64,000 nucleotides of DNA from positions 15,716-79,715 of the forward strand of contig NZ_JBIJDC010000005.1 in assembly GCF_044344315.1 (NCBI RefSeq), in the 5' to 3' direction. Source of the DNA: Zoogloea sp044344315 (GTDB lineage: Bacteria > Pseudomonadota > Gammaproteobacteria > Burkholderiales > Rhodocyclaceae). Of this stretch, positions 36,022 through 44,818 are shown one piece after another (position 1 is the first letter of the stretch; each line of letters opens with the position of its first letter). Below the pieces are notes generated by a model. The model made no database searches, was not told the origin of the DNA, and saw only the letters and a list, made by a program, of their open reading frames with translations. The translations under genes and the position numbers were made by a program.

Positions 36022-37284
36022 TCAGCCTCCGCAGCAGCGCCGACAGCCGCAGCCGCCGCAACTGCAGGTGGAGTGATTGGCGTGGCCGGCGTGGGCATGG
36101 GCCGCGGCCGCCGGGGTGGGGGTGGCGGGCAGGCTCTCCCAGCGGGGGCGGCGTTCGCCCGCGGCCCTCTCGATGGGGGTGCCCCGGGTGGCAAACAGGG
36201 GGCTGCCGGCCGGCGGGCTGCGCCGTAGGGCCAGGGGCGGGCTGCCGCGCACGGGCAGGGGGGCATTGCCGGCGGAGGCGGATGCACCACCGCCCTGCGC
36301 GGGCAGGGGTGCGATGGCACCGGCCGCCCGCTGGCTGCTCACCGCGGCGGCCAACCCGGCGGCGCTGCTGCCGGGGGCGGGGCCGTCGGGCGCCCAGGGG
36401 TTGGGGGTGACACCGGCCGCGGCAAGGCCGGGGGAGGGCTTGGGAACTGTCAGCCCGCTACGCCCCAGGTCGCCCGATGTGCCCAGGGCCGCGGGGCCGA
36501 ACAGGTCGATGGCCGCCGAGGCGTCCAGGTGGATACCGGCGCCCACCGCCATGCCGATGTCGGCCGAGGCGCCCAGGCTGGCCGACAAGCCCACCTGGGC
36601 CGACAGGCTCACGTCCAGGTTTACGTCCAGGCTGGCGGACAGCTCGAAACCGGCCGAGAGATCAAAGCCCGCGCCACCGTTGGCCCCGCCCCCCAGCAGG
36701 CTGTCGGCGCCAGCCGCGCTGGCCTGGCTGCGGGCATCGCTGGCGGCCTGCTCCACGGCCTGACGGCGCTGGGCAGCGTCGCTGGCATTCACCTCGTAGC
36801 GGAACTCCTGCTCGGTGAGGGTCAGCTGCACCTTGGAGCGCAGGGGCACGCCGCTGGGGCTGAAGTATTCAAACACCTCCTGGTGGGACGAGATCACCCC
36901 GTTGAAGATCAGCGTGCCCCAGCGGAACTGCACCCGCCGCGGCGCCTGCTCCTTGCCGCTGCCGTAGGTCTGCACCAGGTCGGCGATGGGCTTGGTGCGC
37001 ACGCGCACGTCGAGCATCTCTTCGCCGCCACCCTCGCCGGTGTCGTCGTCCCGCGGGCGGGTGGAGTCGAAGACGCACTCGAAGGACAGGGTGGCCTTGG
37101 ACGAGCCGACGTTCTGCACCTGCTGGCGGCCCTTGCGGCCCTTGTCCTTCTGCTCGCCGCCGGACACCTTGAGGGTCAGGGTCTCGGGGTTGAAGTCGAG
37201 GGGGATGATCCGGCCTTCCTCGGTGTTCTTGCCCCCCGCATCGAAGGGCACGAGCCTGGCGCGGCAGAACTGGGCAGTGCTCAT
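36022..37284 (-). CDS. CIS tube-initiator protein (Afp7-like) with Cys-rich tail
   Basis: This 420-residue protein has an N-terminal CIS tube domain (about 1-170): FNPETLTLKVSGG, TLSFECVFDSTRP, the IADLVQTYGSG segment, PRRVQFRWGTLIFNGVI and RSKVQLTLTEQEF. Family members usually end with a LysM domain. Here the remaining 240 residues are Ala/Gly/Ser/Pro-rich without a LysM motif, and the end is a His-rich piece followed by C-S-C-G-G-C-G-C-R-R-C-C-G-G (six Cys in 14 residues). It should connect tube and hub. The stop is 2 bases before the DUF5908 start. Confidence 0.85.
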   Translation of the reverse strand: MSTAQFCRARLVPFDAGGKNTEEGRIIPLDFNPETLTLKVSGGEQKDKGRKGRQQVQNVGSSKATLSFECVFDSTRPRDDDTGEGGGEEMLDVRVRTKPIADLVQTYGSGKEQAPRRVQFRWGTLIFNGVISSHQEVFEYFSPSGVPLRSKVQLTLTEQEFRYEVNASDAAQRRQAVEQAASDARSQASAAGADSLLGGGANGGAGFDLSAGFELSASLDVNLDVSLSAQVGLSASLGASADIGMAVGAGIHLDASAAIDLFGPAALGTSGDLGRSGLTVPKPSPGLAAAGVTPNPWAPDGPAPGSSAAGLAAAVSSQRAAGAIAPLPAQGGGASASAGNAPLPVRGSPPLALRRSPPAGSPLFATRGTPIERAAGERRPRWESLPATPTPAAAAHAHAGHANHSTCSCGGCGCRRCCGG

Positions 37285-37763
37285 ACCGCCTCCCTGCTCA
37301 GTCCTTCATGGACGATGTGCAGCTCTTCGAGGGGCACTTCGCGGGCGTTGCCGGCGTTGAGGTCGGCGGACTTCACCTTGGTGACGATGCCGTTCTCGAA
37401 GCGCCACACCCCCGCATCGGGGGCGCTGCTGTCGGCCTGCAGCACGCGGATGGTGCCGGACACATAGGGCAGCGGAAAGGTGCCGTCGATGCAGCGCTGT
37501 ACCCAGGTCCAGAAGGCCGGGTCGAGGGACAGGCCGCGTTTGAGGATCAGGGGCGGGTTGGTGGTCTTGCCCACGAGCTGGCGAGCGCCCCGGTTGTAGC
37601 CGCCTTCGCGCAGGCTTACGGGTTCGAGGGTGATCTCCAGGCCCTGCACCTCCGAGAAGGCGCCCTTGCGACTGCCCAGGGCCAGCCCTTCGTCGCCGCC
37701 CAGGCCGGACAGTTCGATATGCACGGCGAAGTTGAAATTGGAGAGCATGGCCGGGTCGGGCAT
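37281..37763 (-). CDS. Inner tube protein 2 (Hcp/gp19-like)
   Basis: A 160-residue phage tail-tube protein: F-N-F-A-V-H-I-E-L at the start, AFSEVQGLEITLE, LILKRGLSLDPAFWTWVQ, then the strand region before PLEELHIVHEGLS. It forms rings of the injected tube. It overlaps sheath 2 by one base (TGATG) and the next gene by four. It is longer and more divergent than tube 1, so it may form the terminal ring. Confidence 0.9.
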   Translation of the reverse strand: MPDPAMLSNFNFAVHIELSGLGGDEGLALGSRKGAFSEVQGLEITLEPVSLREGGYNRGARQLVGKTTNPPLILKRGLSLDPAFWTWVQRCIDGTFPLPYVSGTIRVLQADSSAPDAGVWRFENGIVTKVKSADLNAGNAREVPLEELHIVHEGLSREAV

Positions 37764-39844
37764 CACTGCACCTCGATGCGCGGGTCGTCCGCGCCGCTGC
37801 GGACGAGGCGGAAGACGATGAATTCGGCCGGCACGGCGGGGGCCACGCCCACCTGCATGATGGCCCGGCCGGCGTCCATATCGCCCTGGGTGTGGGTGCG
37901 GGCGTCGCAGCGCACGAAGTAGCTGTCGGCGTCGCTGCGGCCGGCCAGGGCGCCGGCATTGAACAGGGCCTTGAGGCGGCGGCGGGCGGTGCCGGCCATG
38001 GCCGACCACAGCACCGCGTCGTTGGGTTCGAAGGGTGCCCAGGCCAGGTCGGCGGCGAGCTGGGCCTTGAGCCAGTCGATCAGGCGTCGTACCGACAGGT
38101 GGGTCCAGTCCCGCTCCGTGGCGGTGCTGCGGGCGCCGAGGAGCATCAGGCCGCGCTCGGTGCGGCGGATCTCGTCGATGCGCTCTTCAAACAGGAAGCC
38201 GGGCTCCGGCAGGCCGGCGTCGTCGGCGCGGGCAAAGGTGCCGAGCACCGGGCGATTGGCCGGCGCGGCCCATACCCCGGTGTCGTTTTCGACCTGGGCG
38301 GTGATGCCGCAGGCGGCGGCCGAGGGGGGCACGGTGGCGGCGTTGCCGTCCGCATCTACCCGCAGCCACGGGGTGTACAGGGCGGCGCGGGGGCTGGCCA
38401 CGCCGTGGCGCCAGGCCACCACGTCACCGGCACGCAGGCCGGGGGGCAGGTCGAGCAGGGCGATGCGGGTGTCGCGGGCCTCGCAGTCGGCCACCAGGCG
38501 GCGCTGGTAGTCCTGCAGCTCCGCCGCATCAAAGCCCAGGCGTGGCCAGTCGAAGGCATTGGCGGTGCGCTCGGCCTGACCCCGGCTGCACTGGGGGGCA
38601 AAGCACAACTCGTCGGGCAGGGCCGGCGGTACGGTGAGGGCCTCGGGGGGCGTGGGGTGGAGCAGGTCGGGCATGCTCACCAGGGCAACCGGCTCGAAGG
38701 GGCGGGCCTGGTCCCACACGCTCAGGGCATCCAGGGCCGGCGGGCGGGCGTTGAAGGCGACGAAGCGGTGGTCGGCGTCCTCGATGGCATCGGCCAGGGC
38801 CATGCTGGTGCCCTCGAAAAAGTGATTGCGCCCGGTGCTGGCGGTGGCATCGCGGCCCTGGCGGGACGGCGGCATCTCGGCGGCGGACAGCAGCAGACCG
38901 GCCGGCGCGGCAAACAGCGCCCGGCTGGGCAGCAGCCAGGCATCGGCCAACTGCAGGCTGGGGCGCAGGAAGTCGGAGCCCCACGGGTCGTCGGCGCTGC
39001 CCCAGCGGCGGTCGGCCTCATAGACCGGGTCTTCGGGGTTGGCGGTGTCGGTGCGCGGCGGCAGCAGGGCTTCGGCGGCGGCGCGGCGGCCCAGCAGGCG
39101 CGGCAGGAAGCGCGGGTGGCTGGGGTGCAGGGCGGCGTCGTCCCAGCTCTCGACCAGCTTGCCGTCCAGGAAGACGTCGAGCCGCAGGGTGAGTTCGACG
39201 GCGGCGGCAAGCAGCTCGGGGTCGAGGAAGGGGTTGGTGGGCGTGGGCACCAGGATGGGCTGGCGGGCGGCATCCAGGTCCACCCGGAAGAAGCGGCTGC
39301 TCGGCGTGGCGCCCGGGCCGCTGGCGCGTCGGGTGAGGCGCAGGGTGGCGCCGACGGCGGGGCGGTCGGGCGGGATGCGCAGGGCCTTGGTGACCGGGTC
39401 CACCCCCAGGGCGATGGGGCGCTGGATGAGCTGGCAGCGCACTTGCAGGCGGTTGCCCCAGCTGCCCGGGTTACGGGCGGCCAGGCGCACCTGCTTGCGG
39501 GAGTTGCCGCGCACGGCCTTCAGCCCGGGCAGCAGCAGGCGCGTGGTGCGCACATTGACGTGGTCGACACAACGCACCACCACGCAGCGTCGGCCGCCGT
39601 TGGCGAAGAACAGGCGCACCGCCAGGGGCAGCTTGAGCCCCGGCAGGGCGCGCCCGAAGGCGGCCTCGAACTGGCGGGCGTCGTCGATGACCACCGGGGT
39701 GTTCACCGGCCCGCGTTCGGCCAGCCCGATCAGCGCGGCCACGTCCAGGCGCACCCGCGCCCGGGAGGCCACGGCAGGTTTCTCCTCGTAGATGCCGGGC
39801 GGCAGACCGGGACGCCACAGGCTGCCAAGCAGCGCGACGCTCAT
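37763..39844 (-). CDS. Sheath protein 2
   Basis: A 693-residue contractile sheath protein. The N-terminus has PGIYEEKPA and an early fold with VVIDDARQFEAAFG; the C-terminal core has WTHLSVRRLIDWLKAQL, WAPFEPNDAVLWSAM, DSYFVRCD and AEFIVFRLV, the regular sheath lock region. The middle (about 150-450) is an insertion compared with sheath 1, probably a surface domain. Two sheath genes per cluster is usual in Afp/PVC-type systems. Confidence 0.9.
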   Translation of the reverse strand: MSVALLGSLWRPGLPPGIYEEKPAVASRARVRLDVAALIGLAERGPVNTPVVIDDARQFEAAFGRALPGLKLPLAVRLFFANGGRRCVVVRCVDHVNVRTTRLLLPGLKAVRGNSRKQVRLAARNPGSWGNRLQVRCQLIQRPIALGVDPVTKALRIPPDRPAVGATLRLTRRASGPGATPSSRFFRVDLDAARQPILVPTPTNPFLDPELLAAAVELTLRLDVFLDGKLVESWDDAALHPSHPRFLPRLLGRRAAAEALLPPRTDTANPEDPVYEADRRWGSADDPWGSDFLRPSLQLADAWLLPSRALFAAPAGLLLSAAEMPPSRQGRDATASTGRNHFFEGTSMALADAIEDADHRFVAFNARPPALDALSVWDQARPFEPVALVSMPDLLHPTPPEALTVPPALPDELCFAPQCSRGQAERTANAFDWPRLGFDAAELQDYQRRLVADCEARDTRIALLDLPPGLRAGDVVAWRHGVASPRAALYTPWLRVDADGNAATVPPSAAACGITAQVENDTGVWAAPANRPVLGTFARADDAGLPEPGFLFEERIDEIRRTERGLMLLGARSTATERDWTHLSVRRLIDWLKAQLAADLAWAPFEPNDAVLWSAMAGTARRRLKALFNAGALAGRSDADSYFVRCDARTHTQGDMDAGRAIMQVGVAPAVPAEFIVFRLVRSGADDPRIEVQ

Positions 39845-39871
39845 GGGGTGGGTCTCAGTTCAGGCCTGGAA

Positions 39872-40327
39872 TCACTCGAACTCAAGGTCTTCGCAGACCA
39901 GGGTGAGTTCTTCCATGGCCACGTCGGAGGCACCCTTGGCGGCCAGGGTCGGGCCTGTCCATTTGGAGGGGCGGGCGTTGATGAGCTTCCACTGGGCCAC
40001 GGTGCTGGCCCGGTCTTCGCTCATCAGCTCGATCACCACGGTGGCCCGGGCTTCCATGTTGCCGCGGCGCACCTGGTTGACCCAGTTCCACAGGTCGAGG
40101 GAGGCGATCATGCCGCGCTTGAGGGTCACGTCGCCGGCCTTGTACATCAGCGGCACCTTGCGCGGACGGTTGAAGGCATCGGTGCCTTCCCGGTAGTCGG
40201 CGTGGGTGATCTCGGTGGACAGCCCCGAGACATCCGAGAAGCCGCCGCGAAACTCGCCACCGCTGGCAGGGTTGATGGTGACCTTGAAATTGAACGGGCC
40301 GTAGGGGTCTTCACGCAGAGTGGCCAT
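39872..40327 (-). CDS. Inner tube protein 1 (Hcp/gp19-like)
   Basis: A 151-residue tube protein with the complete family pattern: DPYGPFNFKVTI, GGFSDVSGLSTEI, PGD-type K-A-G-D-V-T-L-K-R-G-M, LWNWVNQVRRG, and MEELTLVCEDLEFE. It is close in size to Afp1/Afp5. AAAGGAG lies 8 bases before the ATG. As the best match to canonical tubes, it is probably the major tube subunit. Confidence 0.95.
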   Translation of the reverse strand: MATLREDPYGPFNFKVTINPASGGEFRGGFSDVSGLSTEITHADYREGTDAFNRPRKVPLMYKAGDVTLKRGMIASLDLWNWVNQVRRGNMEARATVVIELMSEDRASTVAQWKLINARPSKWTGPTLAAKGASDVAMEELTLVCEDLEFE

Positions 40328-40373
40328 TGCCGGTCTCCTTTGAGGATGCAGTTATCGACGGGAGGGCGGGCGC

Positions 40374-42215
40374 TTAGATGATGGAAGCGTCGGCGGTCCA
40401 TTGACCGATGCGGAAGATCACGAACTCGGCCGGCTTGGTGGGTGCGACGCCGATCAGGCACACCAGACGGCCGTTGTCGAGATCGGACTGGCTCATGGTG
40501 GTGCGGTCGCAACGCACGAAGTAGGCGTCTTCGGGGCGCGAGCCGAGCAGGGCGCCGGTGCGCCACACGTCGTACAGGAAGCCCTCGATGGTGAGGCGGA
40601 TCTTGAGCCACAGCTCTTCGTTGTTGGGCTCGAACACTGCCCACTGGGTGCTGCGGTCGATGGAGTGTTCCAGGTAGATGAACAGCCGGCGGACGTTGAT
40701 GTAGGTCCATTCCGGGTCGGAGCTGATGGTGCGGGCGCCCCACACCCGGTAGCCGCGGCCCTCGAAGAAGCGCAGGCAGTTGACGCCTTCCGGGTTGAGC
40801 ACGTCCTGCTCGCCCTTGTTCACATTGCGCGAGAAGCGCAGCACTCCGCGCACCGTCTCGTTGGCCGGCGCCTTGTGCACGCCGCGCTCGATGTCGCTGC
40901 GGGCGTAGATGCCGGCCATGGCGCCTTCGGGCGAGTAGAGCACGGTTTCGCGGGCACTGCCGGGCATGGTGGCGACCAGCCAAGGGTAGTAGATGGCGGC
41001 GTACTTCGAGTCGTGCTGGCCGCGCACCTGGCGGATGGTGGCTTGGTCTGCGTCCCGCGGGCCGGCGAGGATGGCGAAGCGGTAGCGCAGGTTTTCGCAG
41101 TGGCTCACGAGGGCGTCGCGCACGGCCTGATCGATGGGCGAGGCGAGGGCGGCGGAGCCCGGCGCGGCAACGATGGCGATGTCCTCGATCTCGCCCAGGG
41201 CGGCCAGGCCGGTGGCCTCGTGGCCGCTGCCACCGCCACTGAAGGCGGCGCTGTCGGGGGAGATGCCGTCACTGCCGTTGGCCAGGGTGAGGGGCGAGGC
41301 GGCCACCAGGCTGGTGAGCAGGTCGCGGGCGAAGGTGGTGCGCTGGGCTGCCACCGTGGGCAGGGCGGCCACGGCGTCGAAGTAGATGCGCTGGCTGCGG
41401 TCGGCGGGGGGCTCGATGCCGGCGTCCGGGTCTTCGTGGCGCAGGATGCGGCCCACGAAGAGATCGGAATCCGGGTGGGGCGAGAGGCGCTGGATCTGCT
41501 CGCTGCGGGTGCCCGTGGAGCCGTCCAGGTTAGGGCCGATGCTGAAGTCGAGGGTGATCTTTTGTACCGCGGCGAGGGCTGCGCCGTTGAGGTCGAGGTT
41601 GCCGCCGGCGTTGGTGAGCAGCGGGTTGCCGGCCGCATCGAAGCTGACGCTGAAGATGTTGGCCGCGGTGACCGCGTTGGCTCCGGCGGCATCCACCCGG
41701 CTCTCCTTGAGGGCGCCGGCCTCCACCACGTCGCCCAGGCGCAGGCCCATCACCCGGCGGCTGCCCGCCGCGCCCGTGAGCAGGTTGCCGCTGCGGGTGG
41801 CGTTGACGCGCACCACCACGTTGCCGGCCCGCCCCGGAAAGCGGGCACGCAGGAAGCGATTGACCCCCTGCACCGATATTGCCGGGCTCACCGAGCGGCT
41901 GGCCGCCAGCGAGCTGCCCCCGGTGGGGGTGAAGATGCGCGACACATACACCCGCTTGCCGCCGTTCTCGAAGAACAGGCGCACCGCGTGGGCGAGCTGG
42001 TTGGGGGTGGGCACGCCGCCCAGCAGCAGGTCATCGCCGTCGCCGAACAGGCGCTGGAACTCCTCAAAGCCGGTAACCAGTGACGGCAGCCCGGCGGTGG
42101 GGCCAAAGCGGGTCTGGCCGACGAAGCCGGCGGTGGAGGTCGCCACGCCCTCGATGGACTTGGCGCGGAAGCTGGTTTCTTCGACGTAAACTCCCGGAGC
42201 GAGGTATTCAGGCAT
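40374..42215 (-). CDS. Sheath protein 1
   Basis: A 613-residue sheath protein. It starts EYLAPGVYVEE, has the A-V-R-L-F-F-E-N-G-G-K-R-V-Y-V-S segment, and ends with the usual core: WTYINVRRLFIYLEHSI, WAVFEPNNEELWLKIR, DAYFVRCDRTTMSQ and PAEFVIFRIGQW. The clean fit to the family suggests this is the major contractile sheath subunit. A strong site (GGAGG) precedes its ATG. Confidence 0.96.
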   Translation of the reverse strand: MPEYLAPGVYVEETSFRAKSIEGVATSTAGFVGQTRFGPTAGLPSLVTGFEEFQRLFGDGDDLLLGGVPTPNQLAHAVRLFFENGGKRVYVSRIFTPTGGSSLAASRSVSPAISVQGVNRFLRARFPGRAGNVVVRVNATRSGNLLTGAAGSRRVMGLRLGDVVEAGALKESRVDAAGANAVTAANIFSVSFDAAGNPLLTNAGGNLDLNGAALAAVQKITLDFSIGPNLDGSTGTRSEQIQRLSPHPDSDLFVGRILRHEDPDAGIEPPADRSQRIYFDAVAALPTVAAQRTTFARDLLTSLVAASPLTLANGSDGISPDSAAFSGGGSGHEATGLAALGEIEDIAIVAAPGSAALASPIDQAVRDALVSHCENLRYRFAILAGPRDADQATIRQVRGQHDSKYAAIYYPWLVATMPGSARETVLYSPEGAMAGIYARSDIERGVHKAPANETVRGVLRFSRNVNKGEQDVLNPEGVNCLRFFEGRGYRVWGARTISSDPEWTYINVRRLFIYLEHSIDRSTQWAVFEPNNEELWLKIRLTIEGFLYDVWRTGALLGSRPEDAYFVRCDRTTMSQSDLDNGRLVCLIGVAPTKPAEFVIFRIGQWTADASII

Positions 42216-42233
42216 TTCGAGCCTCCATCATGG

Positions 42234-43088
42234 CTAGGGTAACAACTCGATATCCAGCCGGACTTTTCTGCCGACTGAAACCGAAACGGGCGGATTCTGG
42301 CCGCCGACCTGCGGGTGCAGGGCGCCGCCAGCGTCGCGCAGTTGAAAGCCCCGCAGCAGGAACAGCGCATTGCGCTCGGCCGCCGAGAGCCCGAAAACAT
42401 TGGTCGGCTGACCGGCGAGAAAGCCCTGTGCTGCCAGCGCCGCGGCCAGTGCCGGGCGTGGGGCGAACACCGTCAGGGCGCGGTTAAAGTCGCGGAGCGG
42501 CGGGTTGACGCCCCGGTCGATCACCTCGAAGGGCAGCACCAGCAGAAAGCTGCCGTCCGGCCCGCTCAGGGTGCTCACCGTGTCGGCGGCGCCGTTGCGT
42601 ACCGTGGCGAGGCTGAGCAGCGCGCCGGGCACTGCACGGCTGCCGTCGCGCAGCACGCCCCACACCGCGGTGGTGGCGGGCGGCAGGCCCATGGCCAGGC
42701 CGGGGCGCAGATCCACGGTGGGGTAAGCCGGCGGCGGCACCGCGGGGGGCGCCTCGGCTGCTTCGAGGGCGGCCTTGAGTGCAGAGCGGTCGGGCACCAG
42801 GGCGCTGATGGCCTGGGGCTGGTAGCGGCCGGCGGGGTCGTCGATCTCGATGCGCGCGTCGCCCGACGGAATGTTCAGAAAGCCGTAAAGGCCGGTGGAT
42901 TCGTGCCACAAAGGGCGCTCGGCCTGCCCGGCCACCCGCACCCGCAAGCCGGGCAGGGCCGCCAGGCTCGGGTCGGCGCCGGTGGTGAGATAGCGCCGGA
43001 TGCGCACCGCCAGCACGCCAACCGCGCTGACCCTGTCGGGAGAGTGGCGGGCGGCCCAGGCCAGGGGCGTGTCGGCGGGGGCAAGCAT
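42234..43088 (-). CDS. eCIS-linked protein with regulatory Ig-like fold
   Basis: A 284-residue protein. Its second half has a stretch resembling carboxypeptidase-regulatory-like beta domains (AVWGVLRDGSRAVPGA...DGSFLLVLPF). The N-terminal part has AVRIRRYLTTGADPSLAALP and an LNIPSGDARIEI segment. It overlaps the DUF4255 stop by one base (TGATG) and is followed by sheath 1. It is likely a structural part near the tail terminator, but this is a guess from position. Confidence 0.65.
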   Translation of the reverse strand: MLAPADTPLAWAARHSPDRVSAVGVLAVRIRRYLTTGADPSLAALPGLRVRVAGQAERPLWHESTGLYGFLNIPSGDARIEIDDPAGRYQPQAISALVPDRSALKAALEAAEAPPAVPPPAYPTVDLRPGLAMGLPPATTAVWGVLRDGSRAVPGALLSLATVRNGAADTVSTLSGPDGSFLLVLPFEVIDRGVNPPLRDFNRALTVFAPRPALAAALAAQGFLAGQPTNVFGLSAAERNALFLLRGFQLRDAGGALHPQVGGQNPPVSVSVGRKVRLDIELLP

Positions 43089-43654
43089 CAGGGCACCTGG
43101 GGCGTGAAGACCAACGTGCGCGAATCGGCAATCGCCGGGTCGGAGCGCTCGCGGGCAGCCAGCCGCGCCGTGCGCACCACATAGGGCACCGACAGCTGGT
43201 AGGGCGGCTCCAGGCTGTCCCACAGGCGCAGCATGTCTTCGGTGCTCAGGTGATTCATGGACACCCGCAGGCTGTCCTCGGGCTCCCACGGGTAGGCCGG
43301 GTCGAGAAGGGGGCCGGTGATCACCGCGTGGCGATCCAGGATGTCCATGCAGCGGGCCAGCATCACCTGCTCGCCCTCGGCCGCGCGCTGCCCCCAAACG
43401 GTAAGCAGATAGTGGAGCTCCAGCCCGAGGGCCTGACGGCGCGGCGCGTTGGGCGCCAGACGCGGCAGATCCACATTGCGCCGGCTCTCGTCCACCTCCA
43501 CCCGATACAGAAACAAGGACACCCGGTTGACGATGGCGCCGGTGAAATCGCGGGTTGAGGCAAGCAGAACGTTGTAGCCATCCAGGCCACCGGTCGCAAC
43601 CAACTGGTCTTCAATCAGGCGCCGCAGGGTGGCACTTGTTCCCGCTATAAACAT
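43088..43654 (-). CDS. DUF4255 cap-type protein (Afp16/Pvc16-like)
   Basis: A 188-residue DUF4255 protein: TLRRLIEDQL, then a VSLFLYRVEVDESRRN beta core, LGLELHYLLTVWG, and a Pro/Trp-rich segment with MNHLSTEDMLRLWDSL, ending LSVPYVVRTARL. Such proteins cap the tube/sheath in eCIS. It is the first gene of the leftward operon. The ATG at 43654 was chosen because the family pattern begins right after it; GGAAGG lies about 10 bases upstream. Confidence 0.85.
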   Translation of the reverse strand: MFIAGTSATLRRLIEDQLVATGGLDGYNVLLASTRDFTGAIVNRVSLFLYRVEVDESRRNVDLPRLAPNAPRRQALGLELHYLLTVWGQRAAEGEQVMLARCMDILDRHAVITGPLLDPAYPWEPEDSLRVSMNHLSTEDMLRLWDSLEPPYQLSVPYVVRTARLAARERSDPAIADSRTLVFTPQVP

Positions 43655-43729
43655 GTCATCGCCTTCCCTCGCATGGCCTTTAGCCGGCACCTGTTTCGAT
43701 GCCTTGCACCGGACTGATCAGTTTGTCTG

Positions 43730-43757
43730 TTTATGCATTCAACACTACTTTTGTGAA
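43730..43757 (-). promoter_or_regulatory. Candidate promoter of the eCIS operon
   Basis: On the - strand TTCACA is followed after 16 bases by CATAAA, about 76 bases before the first eCIS gene. The -35 matches 5 of 6 and the -10 matches 4 of 6 consensus positions. The rest of the 43655-44045 gap shows no convincing gene; open frames there look like chance. Confidence 0.3.
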
Positions 43758-44045
43758 ACTTCAAGGAGGGGATGCAGATAAGGCAAAGCCCAAGTTGGGT
43801 ATCGTCGCCTGCGGCGCAGGAAGCGCAGCCGAGAACAGCGCCAGAAAAGCGTTTCAAGGCTTACGGAATGTCAGCGTGATCCGGCAAACCGAGCCCACCG
43901 ACAACTTCTGCTCATGCAGTCAAGCACATGGGATAGGGCAAATCAAGGCGCTTCCGGCAATCCCGCAAGCAAGGCCGCGCAGGCAGACATGGAACGGTGG
44001 CGCCGCCTCGGCTATCCTCCCGGCTCACCGTTTCAGGCAGCTCCC

Positions 44046-44558
44046 ATGGACAAGTACGAACAATTCGAAATCGAACAGCGCACCCTCATGCGCGCCCTGG
44101 AAACCGACGGCCCCAGCGAAGCCCTCGCCGCCCGCCTCAAAGCCCTGTACCGCGACGCCGGCGTCGTCATCGCCCTGGGCCCGTCCCGCGCCGTGCCAAG
44201 AGACGACGACCGGCCCGCCGACGAAGCCGACTTCGACACTGAACTCGACGCCAGCCCCGACGCCATGCCCATGGCCGACGACCGGGACATGGACTACTAC
44301 ATCCGCGCCCTCGACAGCGGCGCCCTCACCCCCATCTTCGCCCACGCCCCCTGGGGCGAAGTGAGCCTGCGCTACGAAGCCCTGGTGATGGACGACAAAG
44401 TCTGCCCCGGCCTCCGCGCCTGCTGGACCGACCCGCTGGCGTTTCTTGCGGAGGGGAAGGCGGATGAGGGGTTCAATGCGCGGATTGAAAACATGGTGGG
44501 CGCGTTTGGGCGGATGGTGTCGGCGGAGTGGTGGAGGTGGCAGGTTAGGGTGGTGTGA
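44046..44558 (+). CDS. Hypothetical acidic protein
   Basis: A 170-residue protein with no recognised domain: an N-terminal helical stretch (EQFEIEQRTLMRALE), an acidic middle (DDDRPADEADFDTELD), and a C-terminal part with MDDKVCPGLRACW and FNARIENMVGAFGRMV. No signal peptide or membrane helix. The start is tentative; ATG 44046 matches the beginning of the clearly protein-like codon usage. It is divergent from the eCIS operon. Its GC content matches the chromosome, not the AT-rich island that follows. Confidence 0.55.
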   Translation: MDKYEQFEIEQRTLMRALETDGPSEALAARLKALYRDAGVVIALGPSRAVPRDDDRPADEADFDTELDASPDAMPMADDRDMDYYIRALDSGALTPIFAHAPWGEVSLRYEALVMDDKVCPGLRACWTDPLAFLAEGKADEGFNARIENMVGAFGRMVSAEWWRWQVRVV

Positions 44559-44590
44559 GGGGGGTGAGAGAGAGGGGCTGTTGGCCGATC

Positions 44591-44697
44591 GGCGCCGACT
44601 GAGTGACAGCATTGCTGCCGACAGCTACCGCACGGCGCTCAGTGCCGTCGAACGACTTGTCTCCGATCCGTTGAATTGGTGGCGTCGACTGATTGAC
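44591..44697 (+). repeat. Imperfect 17-bp direct repeat pair at island edge
   Basis: GGCGCCGACTGAGTGAC (44591-44607) recurs at 44681-44697 as GGCGTCGACTGATTGAC, with two mismatches. The interval 44559-44818 has no convincing gene. The pair sits where base composition drops into the AT-rich island. Confidence 0.4.
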
Positions 44698-44818
44698 GTC
44701 GGTCACGACTAGGAAAGAGCTTCCGCTTAACATTTAGAGTATCCGGACGCGGGAGCCGTTGTGCTAATGGACCCTGGAAGCAGCGTACTTGCGGACAATT
44801 CGACGAACCAATTGCTTA

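Noticed and set aside
15186..40381. Very long open frames on the + strand opposite the eCIS genes
   Set aside because: They mirror the - strand genes in a GC-rich genome, lack ribosome sites and family motifs, and follow the third-position bias of the real genes.
8205..43654. The locus as a prophage
   Set aside because: There are no capsid, terminase, portal, lysis or integrase genes, while DUF4255, DUF5908, DUF4157 and the AAA+ ATPase are eCIS markers.
43699..44364. A rightward gene starting between the eCIS operon and the 170-aa protein
   Set aside because: Its first part has no ribosome site or recognisable domain and its last part is out of frame with the better supported gene at 44046.
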